A DNA stretch of 64,000 bases from Stenotrophomonas nitritireducens (lineage in GTDB: Bacteria > Pseudomonadota > Gammaproteobacteria > Xanthomonadales > Xanthomonadaceae): contig NZ_LDJG01000015.1 in assembly GCF_001431425.1 (NCBI RefSeq), forward strand, positions 62,001 through 126,000, given 5' to 3'. Both the position numbers and the translations under genes were made by a program. The notes below the pieces were generated by a model that saw only the letters and a program-made list of their open reading frames with translations, searched no databases and was not told where the DNA came from. Shown here piece after piece: positions 53,211 through 62,414 of the stretch (position 1 is the first letter of the stretch; each line of letters begins with the position of its first letter).

Positions 53211-53891
53211 ATGCGCATACTGGTCGTCGAGGACGATACGCAGATTTCGGCATTCATCGCCAAGGGGCTGCGCGAGGACGGGCACGTCGTCGACTGCGTG
53301 GACAACGGCCGCGACGGCCTGTTCATGGCCACGACCGAAGCCTATGCGGCGGTCGTGCTGGACCGCATGCTCCCCGGGCTGGACGGCCTCACCGTGCTGC
53401 GCACGCTGCGCGGTGCCGGCAATGCGGTGCCGGTGCTGCTGCTGACCGCGCTGGCCGACGTCGACCACCGCGTCGAAGGCCTGCGCGCCGGCGCCGACGA
53501 CTATCTGGTCAAGCCCTTCGCCTTCGCCGAGCTCAGCGCCCGGCTTGACGGGTTGTCGCGCCGCAGTCCGGCCGCGTCGCAGGCCGCGCCGTCGACGCGG
53601 CTGCAGGTCGCCGACCTGGAACTGGACCTGCTGCGCCGCGCCGCCTCGCGCGGCGGCCGCGCCATCGAACTGCTGCCGCGCGAGTTCATGCTGCTCGAAT
53701 ACCTGATGCGCAACGCCGGCCGCGTGGTCACCCGCACGATGCTGCTGGAGTCGGTGTGGAACTACCACTTCGATCCGCAGACCAATGTGATCGACGTGCA
53801 CATCAGCCGCCTGCGGCAGAAGATCGACCACGGCTTCGCCACGCCGCTGCTGCACACGGTGCGCGGCGCCGGCTACCGGCTCGGCGATTGA
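53211..53891 (+). CDS. OmpR-family response regulator
   Basis: A 226-residue regulator. The receiver domain has V-E-D-D acidic residues (7-9), phospho-acceptor Asp51 in V-V-L-D-R-M-L-P-G, T-A in L-L-L-T-A-L and Lys in Y-L-V-K-P-F. The C-terminal winged helix has L-P-R-E-F-M-L-L-E-Y-L-M-R-N-A-G-R-V-V-T-R and Y-H-F-D-P-Q-T-N-V-I-D-V-H-I-S-R-L-R. This is the PhoP/QseB-like type, with no name assigned. The stop overlaps the sensor kinase start (TGATG). The likely partner is the next gene. Confidence 0.92.
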   Translation: MRILVVEDDTQISAFIAKGLREDGHVVDCVDNGRDGLFMATTEAYAAVVLDRMLPGLDGLTVLRTLRGAGNAVPVLLLTALADVDHRVEGLRAGADDYLVKPFAFAELSARLDGLSRRSPAASQAAPSTRLQVADLELDLLRRAASRGGRAIELLPREFMLLEYLMRNAGRVVTRTMLLESVWNYHFDPQTNVIDVHISRLRQKIDHGFATPLLHTVRGAGYRLGD

Positions 53892-55282
53892 TGCGCCTGC
53901 TGCGCTCCACCACCTCGCGGCTGGCGCTGGCGGTGTCCATCGCCTTCCTGCTGTCCTTCATCCTGCTCGGCACCGGCATCTACGCGGCGGTGTCGACCCT
54001 GCTCGAACGCGATGCGCACGAAGTAGTACGCACCGATGCGGCCGGGCTGCGCGATCTCTACCGTCACGCCGGTTACGCGCGGCTGCGCGAGGAACTGCTG
54101 GGGCGCATCCAAACTCCGGACGATCCGGACATGGTCTACCTGCTGCTGGACGCCGACGGCAGGGTCATCGCCGGCACGCTGGCGGCCCTGCCCGGCTGGA
54201 GCGCGAGCGCGCATTGGCTGGAGTTCATCGACGAGGAGTCCGACGACGACCCGCGGGTGATCGCGCACCAGCAGCTGCTGGACAACGGTCAATACCTGGT
54301 CGCCGGCCTGCGCATGCGCTCGGAAGACGGCTTCCTGCGCCTGATCCTGCACTCGGCACTGGCGGCGCTGCTGGCCGCGGCGGTGATGGGCGCGATGGTC
54401 GGGCGCTGGACTTCGCGCTGGGTGGCGCGGCGCCTGGGCAGCCTGGACCGCACCGCCGAGCGCGTGGCCGCCGGCGAAATGGACCTGCGCGTGCACAGCG
54501 ACGGCAGCGGCGATGCGTTCGACCGCGTCGCGCTGCGCTTCAATGGCATGCTGGACCGGATCCAGGCGCTGCTCGACGCGGTCCGCCATGCCACCGACCA
54601 CATCGCGCACGACCTGCGCACCCCGCTGAGCCGCCTGCGCACGCGGCTGGAATCGATGCGCGACGTACCGGCCATCGCCGGCTCGCCGGCGGCGCTGGCC
54701 GAACTGGAGGCGGGGCTGGCGGAAACCGATGGCCTGCTGCAGTCCTTCTCCGCGCTGCTGCGCCTGTCGCGGATCGAGGCGCAGCCGGCGACCGCCGGCG
54801 ATGCCTCCGTCGTGGATCTGGACCGGTTGATCGACGATGTGGTCGAGCTCTACCAGCCGGTCGCCGCCCAGCGCGGCATGCGGCTGCGCGTCCTGGGCGA
54901 ACCGCTGCAGGTGATGGGCGATCCGGACCAGTTGTTCCAGGTGCTGGTGAACCTGCTCGACAACGCGCTCAAGTACGGGCCGGCCGGTGGTACCGTCACC
55001 ATCGCCATGGCCGCGGCGGGCGAGCAGGCCGAACTGAGCATCCGCGATGAAGGCCCCGGCATCCCCGAGGGCGACCGTCAGCGCGTGTTCGATCGGTTCC
55101 AGCGCCTGCAGGCCGACCGCGGCCAGCCCGGCACCGGGCTGGGCTTGAGTCTGGTGCGCGCCATCGTCGCCCGCCACCGCGGCACCATCGTCCTGTCCGA
55201 CGGCGACGCCGGTCCCGATGGCAATCCGGGGCTGTGCGTGACCCTCCACCTGCCGCGGCGGCATCCACCTGCCATGGATTGA
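53891..55282 (+). CDS. Sensor histidine kinase, partner of the upstream regulator
   Basis: A 463-residue membrane kinase. First helix about residues 10-35, periplasmic domain about 36-150 rich in Asp/Glu, second helix about 150-172, HAMP region about 173-230, phospho-acceptor His240 in I-A-H-D-L-R-T-P-L-S-R, then an ATPase domain with N-L-L-D-N-A-L-K-Y-G (N box), D-E-G-P-G-I-P (G1) and G-L-G-L-S-L-V (G2). All boxes are intact. The acidic periplasmic domain (E-F-I-D-E-E-S-D-D-D-P) would suit sensing of divalent cations or acid, by analogy to PhoQ; this is inference. Start and stop of the pair overlap by one base. Confidence 0.93.
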   Translation: MRLLRSTTSRLALAVSIAFLLSFILLGTGIYAAVSTLLERDAHEVVRTDAAGLRDLYRHAGYARLREELLGRIQTPDDPDMVYLLLDADGRVIAGTLAALPGWSASAHWLEFIDEESDDDPRVIAHQQLLDNGQYLVAGLRMRSEDGFLRLILHSALAALLAAAVMGAMVGRWTSRWVARRLGSLDRTAERVAAGEMDLRVHSDGSGDAFDRVALRFNGMLDRIQALLDAVRHATDHIAHDLRTPLSRLRTRLESMRDVPAIAGSPAALAELEAGLAETDGLLQSFSALLRLSRIEAQPATAGDASVVDLDRLIDDVVELYQPVAAQRGMRLRVLGEPLQVMGDPDQLFQVLVNLLDNALKYGPAGGTVTIAMAAAGEQAELSIRDEGPGIPEGDRQRVFDRFQRLQADRGQPGTGLGLSLVRAIVARHRGTIVLSDGDAGPDGNPGLCVTLHLPRRHPPAMD

Positions 55283-55408
55283 GGTGGGCGACAACCGCGG
55301 CATGGCCGCCCGAAAGCACCATGGGACGGGCGTGAACAGTTGCCCCTGCAAGTGTTCCGTGGCGGTGCCGCGGCACCCGCGGCCGCCCATTTGCGGTACA
55401 GTTGCGCG

Positions 55409-55558
55409 GTGTCCAATCTGACGACCAAGCGTTCCCTTTCTTCCGCTCGCCGCTGGTGGCGATGGTGGCCCGTTGCCGTCGTCCGTACCGCCACCACCGA
55501 TTTCCGGAAGGAAGACCGTCTTGATCACGTTCGAGCAGTTCCAGCAGCAGGCCGCTGA
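55409..55558 (+). CDS. Candidate trp leader peptide (four Trp codons in five)
   Basis: A 49-codon reading frame starting GTG, encoding W-W-R-W-W at 55454-55468, about 55 bases before trpE. Its stop (55556-55558) lies inside trpE, out of frame. A -10-like TACAGT (55396-55401) would start the transcript almost on the GTG, so translation could be leaderless, as reported for the Sinorhizobium trp leader. No Shine-Dalgarno is visible before GTG. The Trp run is very unlikely by chance at this place, but the actual start is not certain. Confidence 0.5.
   Translation: MSNLTTKRSLSSARRWWRWWPVAVVRTATTDFRKEDRLDHVRAVPAAGR
55436..55515 (+). promoter_or_regulatory. Possible RBS-sequestering element of trpE
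   Basis: CTTTCTTCC at 55436-55444 can pair over nine bases (one G-U wobble) with GGAAGGAAG at 55506-55514, the trpE Shine-Dalgarno. The Trp codons lie between the arms. A ribosome stalled there would keep the first arm from pairing and leave the trpE site open. No T-run follows, so this would be translational rather than classical transcriptional attenuation. Inference from sequence only. Confidence 0.35.
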
Positions 55559-57011
55559 AGGCCATACCCCCGGCTCCCGTAATTTCGTTCCCGTCGTCCG
55601 CGAAGTGCTGTCCGACCTGGACACGCCGCTCTCGGTCTACCTGAAGCTCGCCGACGGTCCGCATACCTACCTGTTCGAATCGGTCGAGGGCGGTGAACGC
55701 TTCGGCCGCTATTCGATCATCGGCCTGCCGGCGCGGCGCATCTACAGCTTCCGTGGGCATACGCTGGAAGTCAGCGAGCTGGGCGAAGTGGTCGAACGCC
55801 GCGAAGTGGCCGATCCGCTGGCCGAAGTGGAAGTGCTGCGCAACCAGTATTCGGTGCCGCAGCTGGAGGGCCTGCCGGGCTTCACCGGGGGCCTGGTCGG
55901 CTGGTTCGGCTTCGAGTGCATCCAGTACATCGAGCCGCACCTGGGCGCCGGCGACAAGCCCGACGAACTCGGCACGCCGGACATCTACCTGATGCTGTCC
56001 GAAGAACTGGCGGTGTTCGACAACCTCAAGGGCCGGCTGTACCTGATCGTGCATGCCGATCCGACCCAGCCGCAGGCCTGGGCGCGCGCCAACCGCCGCC
56101 TCGACGAACTGGCGCATCGGCTGCGCCAGGCCGGCGCCGGCTACCCGCAGGCGCAGGTGTCCGACGCCATCGACGAGCAGGATTTCCAGTCCTCCTTCAC
56201 CCGCGAGCAGTACCACGACGTGGTGCGCAGGGCGCAGGACTACGTGCGCGCCGGCGACATCTTCCAGGTGGTGCCGAGCCAGCGCCTGCGCGTGCCGTTC
56301 CGTGCGCGGCCGATCGACGTGTACCGCGCGCTGCGCGCGCTGAATCCGTCGCCATACATGTATTTCATCGACGTCGGCGGCACCCAGGTGGTGGGCTCCT
56401 CGCCGGAGATCCTGGCGCGCCTGCGCGACGGCATCGTCACCGTGCGCCCCATCGCCGGCACCCGCCCGCGCGGCGCCACGCCGGAGCTGGACAAGGCGCT
56501 GGAAGTCGAGCTGCTGGCCGATCCCAAGGAGCGCGCCGAGCACGTGATGCTGATCGACCTGGGGCGCAACGACGTCGGTCGCGTCGCCGAGCCGGGCACG
56601 GTCAAGGTGGGCGAGCAGTTCGTGATCGAGCGCTACAGCCATGTCATGCACATCGTCAGCGAGGTCACCGGCACGCTGAAGGCCGGGCTGAGCTACAGCG
56701 ACGTGCTGCGCGCCACCTTCCCGGCCGGCACCGTCAGCGGCGCGCCGAAGATCCGCGCGCTGGAGATCATCCGCGAGCTGGAGCCGGTCAAGCGAAACGT
56801 GTACTCCGGAGCGGTCGGCTACATCGGCTGGCACGGCGACGCCGACACCGCCATCGCCATCCGCACCGCGGTCATCCAGGACGGCTACCTGTACGTGCAG
56901 GCCGGCGGCGGCGTGGTCTACGACTCGGACCCGGATGCGGAGTGGCACGAGACCATGAACAAGGGCCGCGCGCTGTTCCGTGCGGTGGCGCAGGCGGCGA
57001 AGGGGCTTTGA
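55521..57011 (+). CDS. trpE: Anthranilate synthase component I
   Basis: A 496-residue chorismate-using enzyme for the first step of tryptophan synthesis. The N-terminal regulatory region has Y-L-F-E-S-V-E-G-G-E-R-F-G-R-Y-S-I-I-G (the family L-L-E-S tryptophan-feedback region). The catalytic part has F-Q-V-V-P-S-Q-R, R-P-I-A-G-T-R-P-R-G, E-H-V-M-L-I-D-L-G-R-N-D-V-G-R-V, F-P-A-G-T-V-S-G-A-P-K and Y-S-G-A-V-G-Y. The start is TTG with GGAAGGAAG six bases upstream; no ATG lies near. It is followed by a SIMPL gene and then trpG. Upstream lies the candidate Trp leader. Confidence 0.95.
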   Translation: MITFEQFQQQAAEGHTPGSRNFVPVVREVLSDLDTPLSVYLKLADGPHTYLFESVEGGERFGRYSIIGLPARRIYSFRGHTLEVSELGEVVERREVADPLAEVEVLRNQYSVPQLEGLPGFTGGLVGWFGFECIQYIEPHLGAGDKPDELGTPDIYLMLSEELAVFDNLKGRLYLIVHADPTQPQAWARANRRLDELAHRLRQAGAGYPQAQVSDAIDEQDFQSSFTREQYHDVVRRAQDYVRAGDIFQVVPSQRLRVPFRARPIDVYRALRALNPSPYMYFIDVGGTQVVGSSPEILARLRDGIVTVRPIAGTRPRGATPELDKALEVELLADPKERAEHVMLIDLGRNDVGRVAEPGTVKVGEQFVIERYSHVMHIVSEVTGTLKAGLSYSDVLRATFPAGTVSGAPKIRALEIIRELEPVKRNVYSGAVGYIGWHGDADTAIAIRTAVIQDGYLYVQAGGGVVYDSDPDAEWHETMNKGRALFRAVAQAAKGL

Positions 57012-57078
57012 CCCTTGCCTCAGCGCCGCCGGTTTCCGACGTAAATGCCGTTCCTCTCGCCATGACAAGGAGTGCCGC

Positions 57079-57873
57079 ATGAAGTTTTCCCGCATGTTGC
57101 TGTGGTCGGCGTTGCTGGCTGCCGTGGTTCCGCAGGCGTGGGCGCAGGCCAACTCGGTTCCCTCGCAACCGCATCTGCTGGTGAAGGGGGATGCAAGCCG
57201 CAAGGTGATGCCGGATCGCTTCGTGGTGAAGGTCGCGCTGGAATCGGTGGACATGCAGACCGATATCGCTCGCCGCAAGGTTCAAGCCAATGCCGAGCGG
57301 ATCATGGGTTTGTTCGCCAGGCATCGTGCCATCGCGGAGACGGTGCGCATGGATAACCTGAGCATCGAGCCGTCCACACGCTACAAAGACGATGAGGAAG
57401 TGTTCGCGGGCACGGCTGTCAGCCGTGACCTGGAAGGCGCCTTCGAGAATCCAGAGCAGTTGCGGGACTTTCTTGCCGAGTTGAAGGCCAGCAAGGAGAT
57501 TCAGGTGCGCACCGCCACCCCGAAGTACTCGGGTGAGCTACGCCTGCGTGCCGAACTCAAGGCCGAAGCGGCAGCGCAGACGCGCGCGTCGGCCAAGGGG
57601 CTGGCGGATGCCTATGGGGCGAAGATTATTGGCCTTTATACGATTTCCGACGTCGCCCCCAGTTTTGCCTATGGCGTGCAGGCCGGCAGCTGGCCAAACG
57701 TCAATAGCGGCGGCGATTTCTACGAGCGTGGCGGCTCGCTGGATCGGGTGCAGGTGTCCGGCAGCCGCAACCAGGTTGCGGCTGCATCTGCAGCTGGCGA
57801 GCTGCTCACGGCCGCACCCATCACCTACACCGAAAACGTCTACGCCATCTTCCTGATTAGCGACGGAAACTGA
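57079..57873 (+). CDS. SIMPL (DUF541) domain periplasmic protein
   Basis: A 264-residue exported protein. The signal peptide ends at A-W-A-Q (residue 24); the mature part is a SIMPL/DUF541 domain with L-L-V-K-G-D-A-S-R-K-V-M-P-D-R-F-V-V-K-V-A-L near the start and R-A-S-A-K-G-L-A-D-A-Y-G-A-K-I-I-G-L as its central helix. Relatives in E. coli (YggE) are linked to oxidative stress; no enzyme activity is known. AAGGAG precedes the ATG. It is lower in GC than trpE or trpG and lies between them, an unusual insertion into the trp block. trpG starts 3 bases after its stop, so the two are coupled. Confidence 0.85.
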   Translation: MKFSRMLLWSALLAAVVPQAWAQANSVPSQPHLLVKGDASRKVMPDRFVVKVALESVDMQTDIARRKVQANAERIMGLFARHRAIAETVRMDNLSIEPSTRYKDDEEVFAGTAVSRDLEGAFENPEQLRDFLAELKASKEIQVRTATPKYSGELRLRAELKAEAAAQTRASAKGLADAYGAKIIGLYTISDVAPSFAYGVQAGSWPNVNSGGDFYERGGSLDRVQVSGSRNQVAAASAAGELLTAAPITYTENVYAIFLISDGN

Positions 57874-57876
57874 ACC

Positions 57877-58461
57877 ATGCTGTTGATGATCGACAACTAC
57901 GACAGCTTCACCTTCAACCTCGTGCAGTACCTGCAGATACTGGGTGCCGAGGTGAAGGTGGTGCGCAACGACGCGCTGAGCGTCGAGCAGATCGCCGCGC
58001 TGCAGCCTTCGCACATCGTGGTGTCGCCGGGGCCGAAGACGCCCGACGACGCCGGCGTGTCGCTGGAGGTGATCCGCCGCCTCGGGCCGTCCATCCCGGT
58101 CCTCGGCGTATGCCTGGGCCACCAGGGCATCGGCCAGGTCTATGGCGGCCGCGTGATCCGCGCCGGCAACATCATGCACGGCAAGACCTCGCCGATCCGC
58201 CATGAAGGCAAGGGCGTGTTCGCCGGCCTGCCGGACCGCTACGAGGCCACCCGCTATCACTCGCTGGTGGTGGACAAGAACGCGCTGCCGGCCGAGCTGG
58301 AAATCACCGCCTGGACCGAGAATGCCGATGGTTCGATGGAGGAGATCATGGGCCTGCGCCATCGCGAATACCCGGTGGAAGGCGTGCAGTTCCATCCCGA
58401 GTCCATCCTGACCCAGCACGGCCACGCGCTGATGAAGAATTTCCTGGACCGCACGTGCTGA
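57877..58461 (+). CDS. trpG: Anthranilate synthase component II (glutamine amidotransferase)
   Basis: A 194-residue class I amidotransferase supplying ammonia to Trp[11 protein letters not shown] at the start, V-V-S-P-G-P at 48-53, nucleophile Cys79 in [11 protein letters not shown], and the C-terminal H-P-E-S His/Glu are all intact. The single-domain form matches trpG rather than a trpGD fusion. It starts 3 bases after the SIMPL gene and its stop overlaps the LysE GTG start by 7 bases. Confidence 0.95.
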   Translation: MLLMIDNYDSFTFNLVQYLQILGAEVKVVRNDALSVEQIAALQPSHIVVSPGPKTPDDAGVSLEVIRRLGPSIPVLGVCLGHQGIGQVYGGRVIRAGNIMHGKTSPIRHEGKGVFAGLPDRYEATRYHSLVVDKNALPAELEITAWTENADGSMEEIMGLRHREYPVEGVQFHPESILTQHGHALMKNFLDRTC

Positions 58462-59105
58462 TCGAACCGGCGCAACTGCTGCTGTTCATGCTGGCCGGGT
58501 GGGTGTTGAACCTGACGCCGGGTCCGGACGTGCTCTACATCGTCAGCCGCTCGCTGCGCGGCGGGCGCCGCACCGGCTTTGCCGCCATCGCCGGTATCAG
58601 TGCCGGTTGCCTGGTGCATGTGGCGCTGGCCTCGCTGGGGCTGGGCGTGCTGCTGGCAACCTCGGCCATCTTGTTCACGGTGATCAAGTGGGTCGGCGCG
58701 GCCTATCTGCTGTGGGTGGGCGTGCGCCTGCTGCGCAATACCGGCGAGTCGACCCTGCAGGCCGATATCGCCGCCAACAGCGGTAGCGTCGGCTCGTGGT
58801 GGCAGGTATTTGCCGGTGGCTTCCTGACCAATGTGCTGAACCCGAAGGTGGTGCTGTTCTTCCTCGCCTTCCTGCCGCAGTTCATCGCCCCGTCGGTGCA
58901 GAACAAGGCCTTGGCGTTCGCCTTGCTTGGGCTGGTGTTCACCGTCAACGCGCTGCCGATCAATGCCGCCTATGTGCTGGCCGCCGACCGCGTGCGCAGC
59001 AGCCGCTGGGCCGCGCGTGGCATGCAGTGGCTGGACAAGGTGGCCGGCGTGCTGTTCATCGGCTTCGGCCTGCGCCTGGCATTGACCGCAAGGCCGACAC
59101 CGTGA
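58455..59105 (+). CDS. LysE/RhtB-family amino-acid exporter
   Basis: A 216-residue inner-membrane exporter with six hydrophobic segments. [14 protein letters not shown] is the family signature of LysE/RhtB proteins, and [22 protein letters not shown] is the conserved central block. Members export basic or neutral amino acids. Location inside the trp block suggests tryptophan or a related compound, by inference. The start is GTG and lies inside the end of trpG; the stop overlaps the next gene by GTGA. Confidence 0.9.
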   Translation: MLIEPAQLLLFMLAGWVLNLTPGPDVLYIVSRSLRGGRRTGFAAIAGISAGCLVHVALASLGLGVLLATSAILFTVIKWVGAAYLLWVGVRLLRNTGESTLQADIAANSGSVGSWWQVFAGGFLTNVLNPKVVLFFLAFLPQFIAPSVQNKALAFALLGLVFTVNALPINAAYVLAADRVRSSRWAARGMQWLDKVAGVLFIGFGLRLALTARPTP

Positions 59106-59614
59106 GCCTGGAAGACTTGCGCCTGTTCGTGGTGATGCTCGGTGGCCGCCATGCGCGCGCCAATACCGAAGTGCATGACGTGGTGTTCGCGGTAGGGCCC
59201 GGCATCGAGCAGACCTACCCGCAGCTGCGCCAGCAATGGTTTGGTGAAGCGGCCGGCCTGCACCTGGATTCGTGGATGACGGTGGATGGCGTCGAGGACT
59301 GGCAGGTGCGCCTGTCGCCGGACGCGCCCGCCGCGGATGCACCGACGCTGTTCTTCGTCAACCTTGGCGGTTACGTCGATGGCCAGTTCGGCGAGGACCA
59401 CCGATACCTGCTGGTGGTTGCCGCCAATGCGGTCGAGGCCAAGCGCAAGGCGCTGGCACAGGCCGCCGCGCAGTGGATCAAGCCGCACCGTGATGCCCTG
59501 CTGGAAGTAGACAGCTGCTTGCCGGTAGGCCCGATCGGCGGTCTGCACGTGCAGCTGCTGCGCGGGGCGCACGCGGGCATCCACAGCCAAAGCGACTACA
59601 TCGTTATTTCCTGA
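59102..59614 (+). CDS. DUF1543-domain protein
   Basis: A 170-residue cytosolic protein with GTG start overlapping the LysE stop. The DUF1543 repeat region has [22 protein letters not shown] near the N-terminus and [16 protein letters not shown] in the second half. No catalytic residues known; function unknown. It lies 14 bases before trpD and is translated in the same operon as trpG and trpD, which makes it a candidate accessory factor of amino-acid metabolism. Confidence 0.82.
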   Translation: MSLEDLRLFVVMLGGRHARANTEVHDVVFAVGPGIEQTYPQLRQQWFGEAAGLHLDSWMTVDGVEDWQVRLSPDAPAADAPTLFFVNLGGYVDGQFGEDHRYLLVVAANAVEAKRKALAQAAAQWIKPHRDALLEVDSCLPVGPIGGLHVQLLRGAHAGIHSQSDYIVIS

Positions 59615-59628
59615 TTTCTGGAGTTGTC

Positions 59629-60660
59629 ATGACCATCACCGCGCAGGAAGCCCTGCAACGCACCATCGAACACCGCGAGATCTTCTTCGACGAGATGGTC
59701 GACCTGATGCGGCAGATCATGCGCGGCGAGGTTTCCCCGACCATGACCGCGGCCATCCTCACCGGTCTGCGGGTGAAGAAGGAAACCGTCGGCGAGATCG
59801 CCGGCGCGGCCACGGTGATGCGCGAGTTCGCGTTGCCGGTGGCGGTGGCCGACAAGACCCATCTGGTCGACATCGTCGGCACCGGCGGCGACGGTTCGCA
59901 CACCTTCAACATCTCCACCTGCTCGATGTTCGTGGTCGCCGCCGCCGGCGCCAAGGTGGCCAAGCACGGCAACCGCAGCGTGTCGTCCAAGTCCGGCAGC
60001 GCCGATGCGGTGGAGGCGCTGGGCGCGGTGATCGAGCTCAATCCCGGGCAGGTGGCGCGCGCCATCGAACAGACCGGCATCGGCTTCATGTTCGCGCCGA
60101 TGCACCACCCGGCGATGAAGGTGGTGGCGCCGGTACGCCGCGAGATGGGCGTGCGCACCATCTTCAACATCCTCGGCCCGCTGACCAATCCGGTCGGCGC
60201 GACCAACATCCTGATGGGCGTGTTCCATCCCGACCTGGTCGGCATCCAGGCGCGCGTGCTGCGCGAACTCGGCGCCGAACGCGCGCTGGTGGTGTGGGGC
60301 CGCGACAACATGGACGAGATCTCGCTGGGCGCCGGCACCCTGGTCGGCGAGCTGCGCGACGGCAAGGTACGCGAGTACGAGATCCACCCGGAAGACTTCG
60401 GCATCGCCATGTCGGCCAGCCGCAATCTCAAGGTCGCCGATCCGGAAGAGTCCATCGCCATGCTGCGCGGCGTGCTCGACAACCAGCCCGGCCCGGCCAA
60501 CGACATCGTCGCGCTCAACGCCGGCGCCGCGCTGTACGTGGCCGGCGTGGCCGACAGCATCGCCGACGGCCTGGCGCGCGCGCGCCAGGCCATCGCCGAC
60601 GGCAGCGCCCGCGCGCGCATGGAACAGTACGTCGCCGCCAGCCGCGCGCTGGCCGGCTGA
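59629..60660 (+). CDS. trpD: Anthranilate phosphoribosyltransferase
   Basis: A 343-residue enzyme adding phosphoribose to anthranilate. [16 protein letters not shown] is the PRPP loop, and [21 protein letters not shown] is the next conserved block. [10 protein letters not shown] and [10 protein letters not shown] complete the site. Length is typical of the unfused enzyme. It starts 14 bases after the DUF1543 gene and is followed by trpC. Confidence 0.95.
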   Translation: MTITAQEALQRTIEHREIFFDEMVDLMRQIMRGEVSPTMTAAILTGLRVKKETVGEIAGAATVMREFALPVAVADKTHLVDIVGTGGDGSHTFNISTCSMFVVAAAGAKVAKHGNRSVSSKSGSADAVEALGAVIELNPGQVARAIEQTGIGFMFAPMHHPAMKVVAPVRREMGVRTIFNILGPLTNPVGATNILMGVFHPDLVGIQARVLRELGAERALVVWGRDNMDEISLGAGTLVGELRDGKVREYEIHPEDFGIAMSASRNLKVADPEESIAMLRGVLDNQPGPANDIVALNAGAALYVAGVADSIADGLARARQAIADGSARARMEQYVAASRALAG

Positions 60661-60710
60661 CCCTTCCCCGACCATCCGATCCGTCTTACCGCTTCCAGGA
60701 AAGCAGAACC

Positions 60711-61505
60711 ATGAGCGACATCCTCAACACCATCCTCGCCCGCAAGACGCAGGAGGTGGCCGAGCGCAGCGCCCGCATGCCGCTGGCCGAGCTGAAGGCG
60801 CGCGTGGCCGATGCGTCGCCGGTGCGCGGCTTCGCCAATGCGTTGCAGGCGGCCATCGCCAACGGCGACCCGGCGGTGATCGCCGAGGTCAAGAAGGCCA
60901 GCCCGTCCAAGGGCGTGATCCGCGCGGACTTCCGTCCCGCCGAGATTGCGGTGAGCTACGAGTTCGGCGGCGCCAGCTGCCTGTCGGTGCTGACCGACGT
61001 GGATTTCTTCCAGGGCGCCGACGCCTACCTGCAGGAGGCCCGCGAGGCCTGCACGTTGCCGGTGCTGCGCAAGGATTTCGTCGTCGACCCTTACCAGGTG
61101 GTCGAGGCGCGCGTGCTCGGTGCGGACTGCATCCTGCTGATCGTCTCGGCGCTGGACGACCGCCAGCTGGCCGGGTTGTCCGACCTGGCGATGACGCTGG
61201 GCATGGACGTGCTGGTGGAAGTGCACGACATCGACGAACTGGAGCGCGCCATCCAGGTGCCGGTGCCGCTGGTGGGCATCAACAACCGCAACCTGCGCAC
61301 CTTCGATGTGTCGCTGGAGACCACGCTGTCGATGCGCGATGCGGTGCCGCGCGACCGCCTGCTGGTCACCGAGAGCGGCATCCTCGGCCCGGCCGACGTG
61401 AGGACCATGCGCGACGCCGGCATCAATGCCTTCCTTGTCGGCGAGGCCTTCATGCGCGTCGATGAGCCGGGCGAGGGCCTGCGTCAGCTATTCTTCAGCG
61501 CATGA
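60711..61505 (+). CDS. trpC: Indole-3-glycerol phosphate synthase
   Basis: A 264-residue TIM-barrel enzyme closing the indole ring. [14 protein letters not shown] carries the catalytic Lys pair, [14 protein letters not shown] the next Lys, and [10 protein letters not shown] and T-E-S-G-I the phosphate and substrate residues. It is monofunctional, not fused to trpF. Its stop overlaps the HAD gene start (ATGA). trpF, trpB and trpA are not in the window. Confidence 0.95.
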   Translation: MSDILNTILARKTQEVAERSARMPLAELKARVADASPVRGFANALQAAIANGDPAVIAEVKKASPSKGVIRADFRPAEIAVSYEFGGASCLSVLTDVDFFQGADAYLQEAREACTLPVLRKDFVVDPYQVVEARVLGADCILLIVSALDDRQLAGLSDLAMTLGMDVLVEVHDIDELERAIQVPVPLVGINNRNLRTFDVSLETTLSMRDAVPRDRLLVTESGILGPADVRTMRDAGINAFLVGEAFMRVDEPGEGLRQLFFSA

Positions 61506-62218
61506 CCGAGTCCCATCCCGTTCCCCGCGACGACGCGCCGCTGGTCGTCTTCGATTTCGACCACACCCTGTACGACGGCGATTCCGGCAGCCACCTGTTC
61601 GCCTGGCTGATCCGGCGCAACCCGCTGCGCATGCTGGCGGCGCTGCTGATCACGCCGCTGTTCGGCCCGCTGGTGGCGCTGCTGCCGACGCGCCGCTTCG
61701 GCATTTCCGGTTACGTCTGGATCGCGACTTTCGGCCTGCACCGGGCGAGGGAGTTCAACGGCATCATCGACCAGTATGTGCGCGTGCACGAGCACGACAT
61801 CCGCGCGCGGCTGCTGCCGCAGGCGCTGGAGGTGTTCGCCGCGCATCGTCGCGCCGGCGACCGGGTGGTGGTCGCCACCGGTGCGCCGCCGGAACTGGCG
61901 CGGGCCATCCTCGCCTTCGTGGCGCACCAGGACGTGCCGGTGATCGGCAGCGAAGTAGGGCCGCGCCTGGGCGCGATGGGCGCCACCCGCCACTGCCACA
62001 ATGAAGAGAAGATGCGCATGCTGCGCGAGCGTGGCTATGGCGACATCGCCATCGCCTATTCGGACAGCGCCGCCGACCTGCCGCTGCTCAAGGCGGCGAA
62101 GGCGCCGGTGGTGGTCAACCCCAAGCGTTCGCGCGTGGACTATTTCCGCCGGGTGCTCCCCGCTGGTACGCAGATCCTCAACTGGGGTTGCGCCGACCGC
62201 GGCGGCGACAAGGCCTGA
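61502..62218 (+). CDS. HAD-superfamily phosphatase (subclass IB, SerB-like)
   Basis: A 238-residue phosphatase. Nucleophile motif [14 protein letters not shown] (D-x-D at residues 18-20), V-V-A-T-G-A-P as motif II and [12 protein letters not shown] as motif III. The N-terminal half has a hydrophobic stretch (residues 45-63) that may associate with the membrane. Substrate unknown; it is not SerB, which is longer and has an ACT domain. Its start overlaps the trpC stop, so it is co-translated at the end of the trp block. Confidence 0.87.
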   Translation: MTESHPVPRDDAPLVVFDFDHTLYDGDSGSHLFAWLIRRNPLRMLAALLITPLFGPLVALLPTRRFGISGYVWIATFGLHRAREFNGIIDQYVRVHEHDIRARLLPQALEVFAAHRRAGDRVVVATGAPPELARAILAFVAHQDVPVIGSEVGPRLGAMGATRHCHNEEKMRMLRERGYGDIAIAYSDSAADLPLLKAAKAPVVVNPKRSRVDYFRRVLPAGTQILNWGCADRGGDKA

Positions 62219-62279
62219 ATCCCGCTGCGGAGCAGGCCATGTCCGGCGCCGCGGATGCGATCACTCTCGGCCAGCGCCT

Positions 62280-62352
62280 GTAGGGCGGGGGTGTCGCCCC
62301 GCTTTGGCGTTAGCGGCCAGGCTCCGCCGGGCACGGCTCCGCTTTACGGGAC
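62280..62352. repeat. Degenerate single GTAG repeat pair
   Basis: GTAGGGCGGGG...CCCCGC and a weaker inverted partner (CGCCGGGC...CTTTAC) lie between the HAD and TauE genes. It resembles one unit of the arrays at 46.9 and 51.6 kb but is diverged. It could also serve as a terminator between the converging genes. Confidence 0.6.
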
Positions 62353-62414
62353 GCCGTCGGAATGGCGGTGGTCTCTACTCCCCGCGATCAGGCGATGATC
62401 CCTGGAAGACCCCT

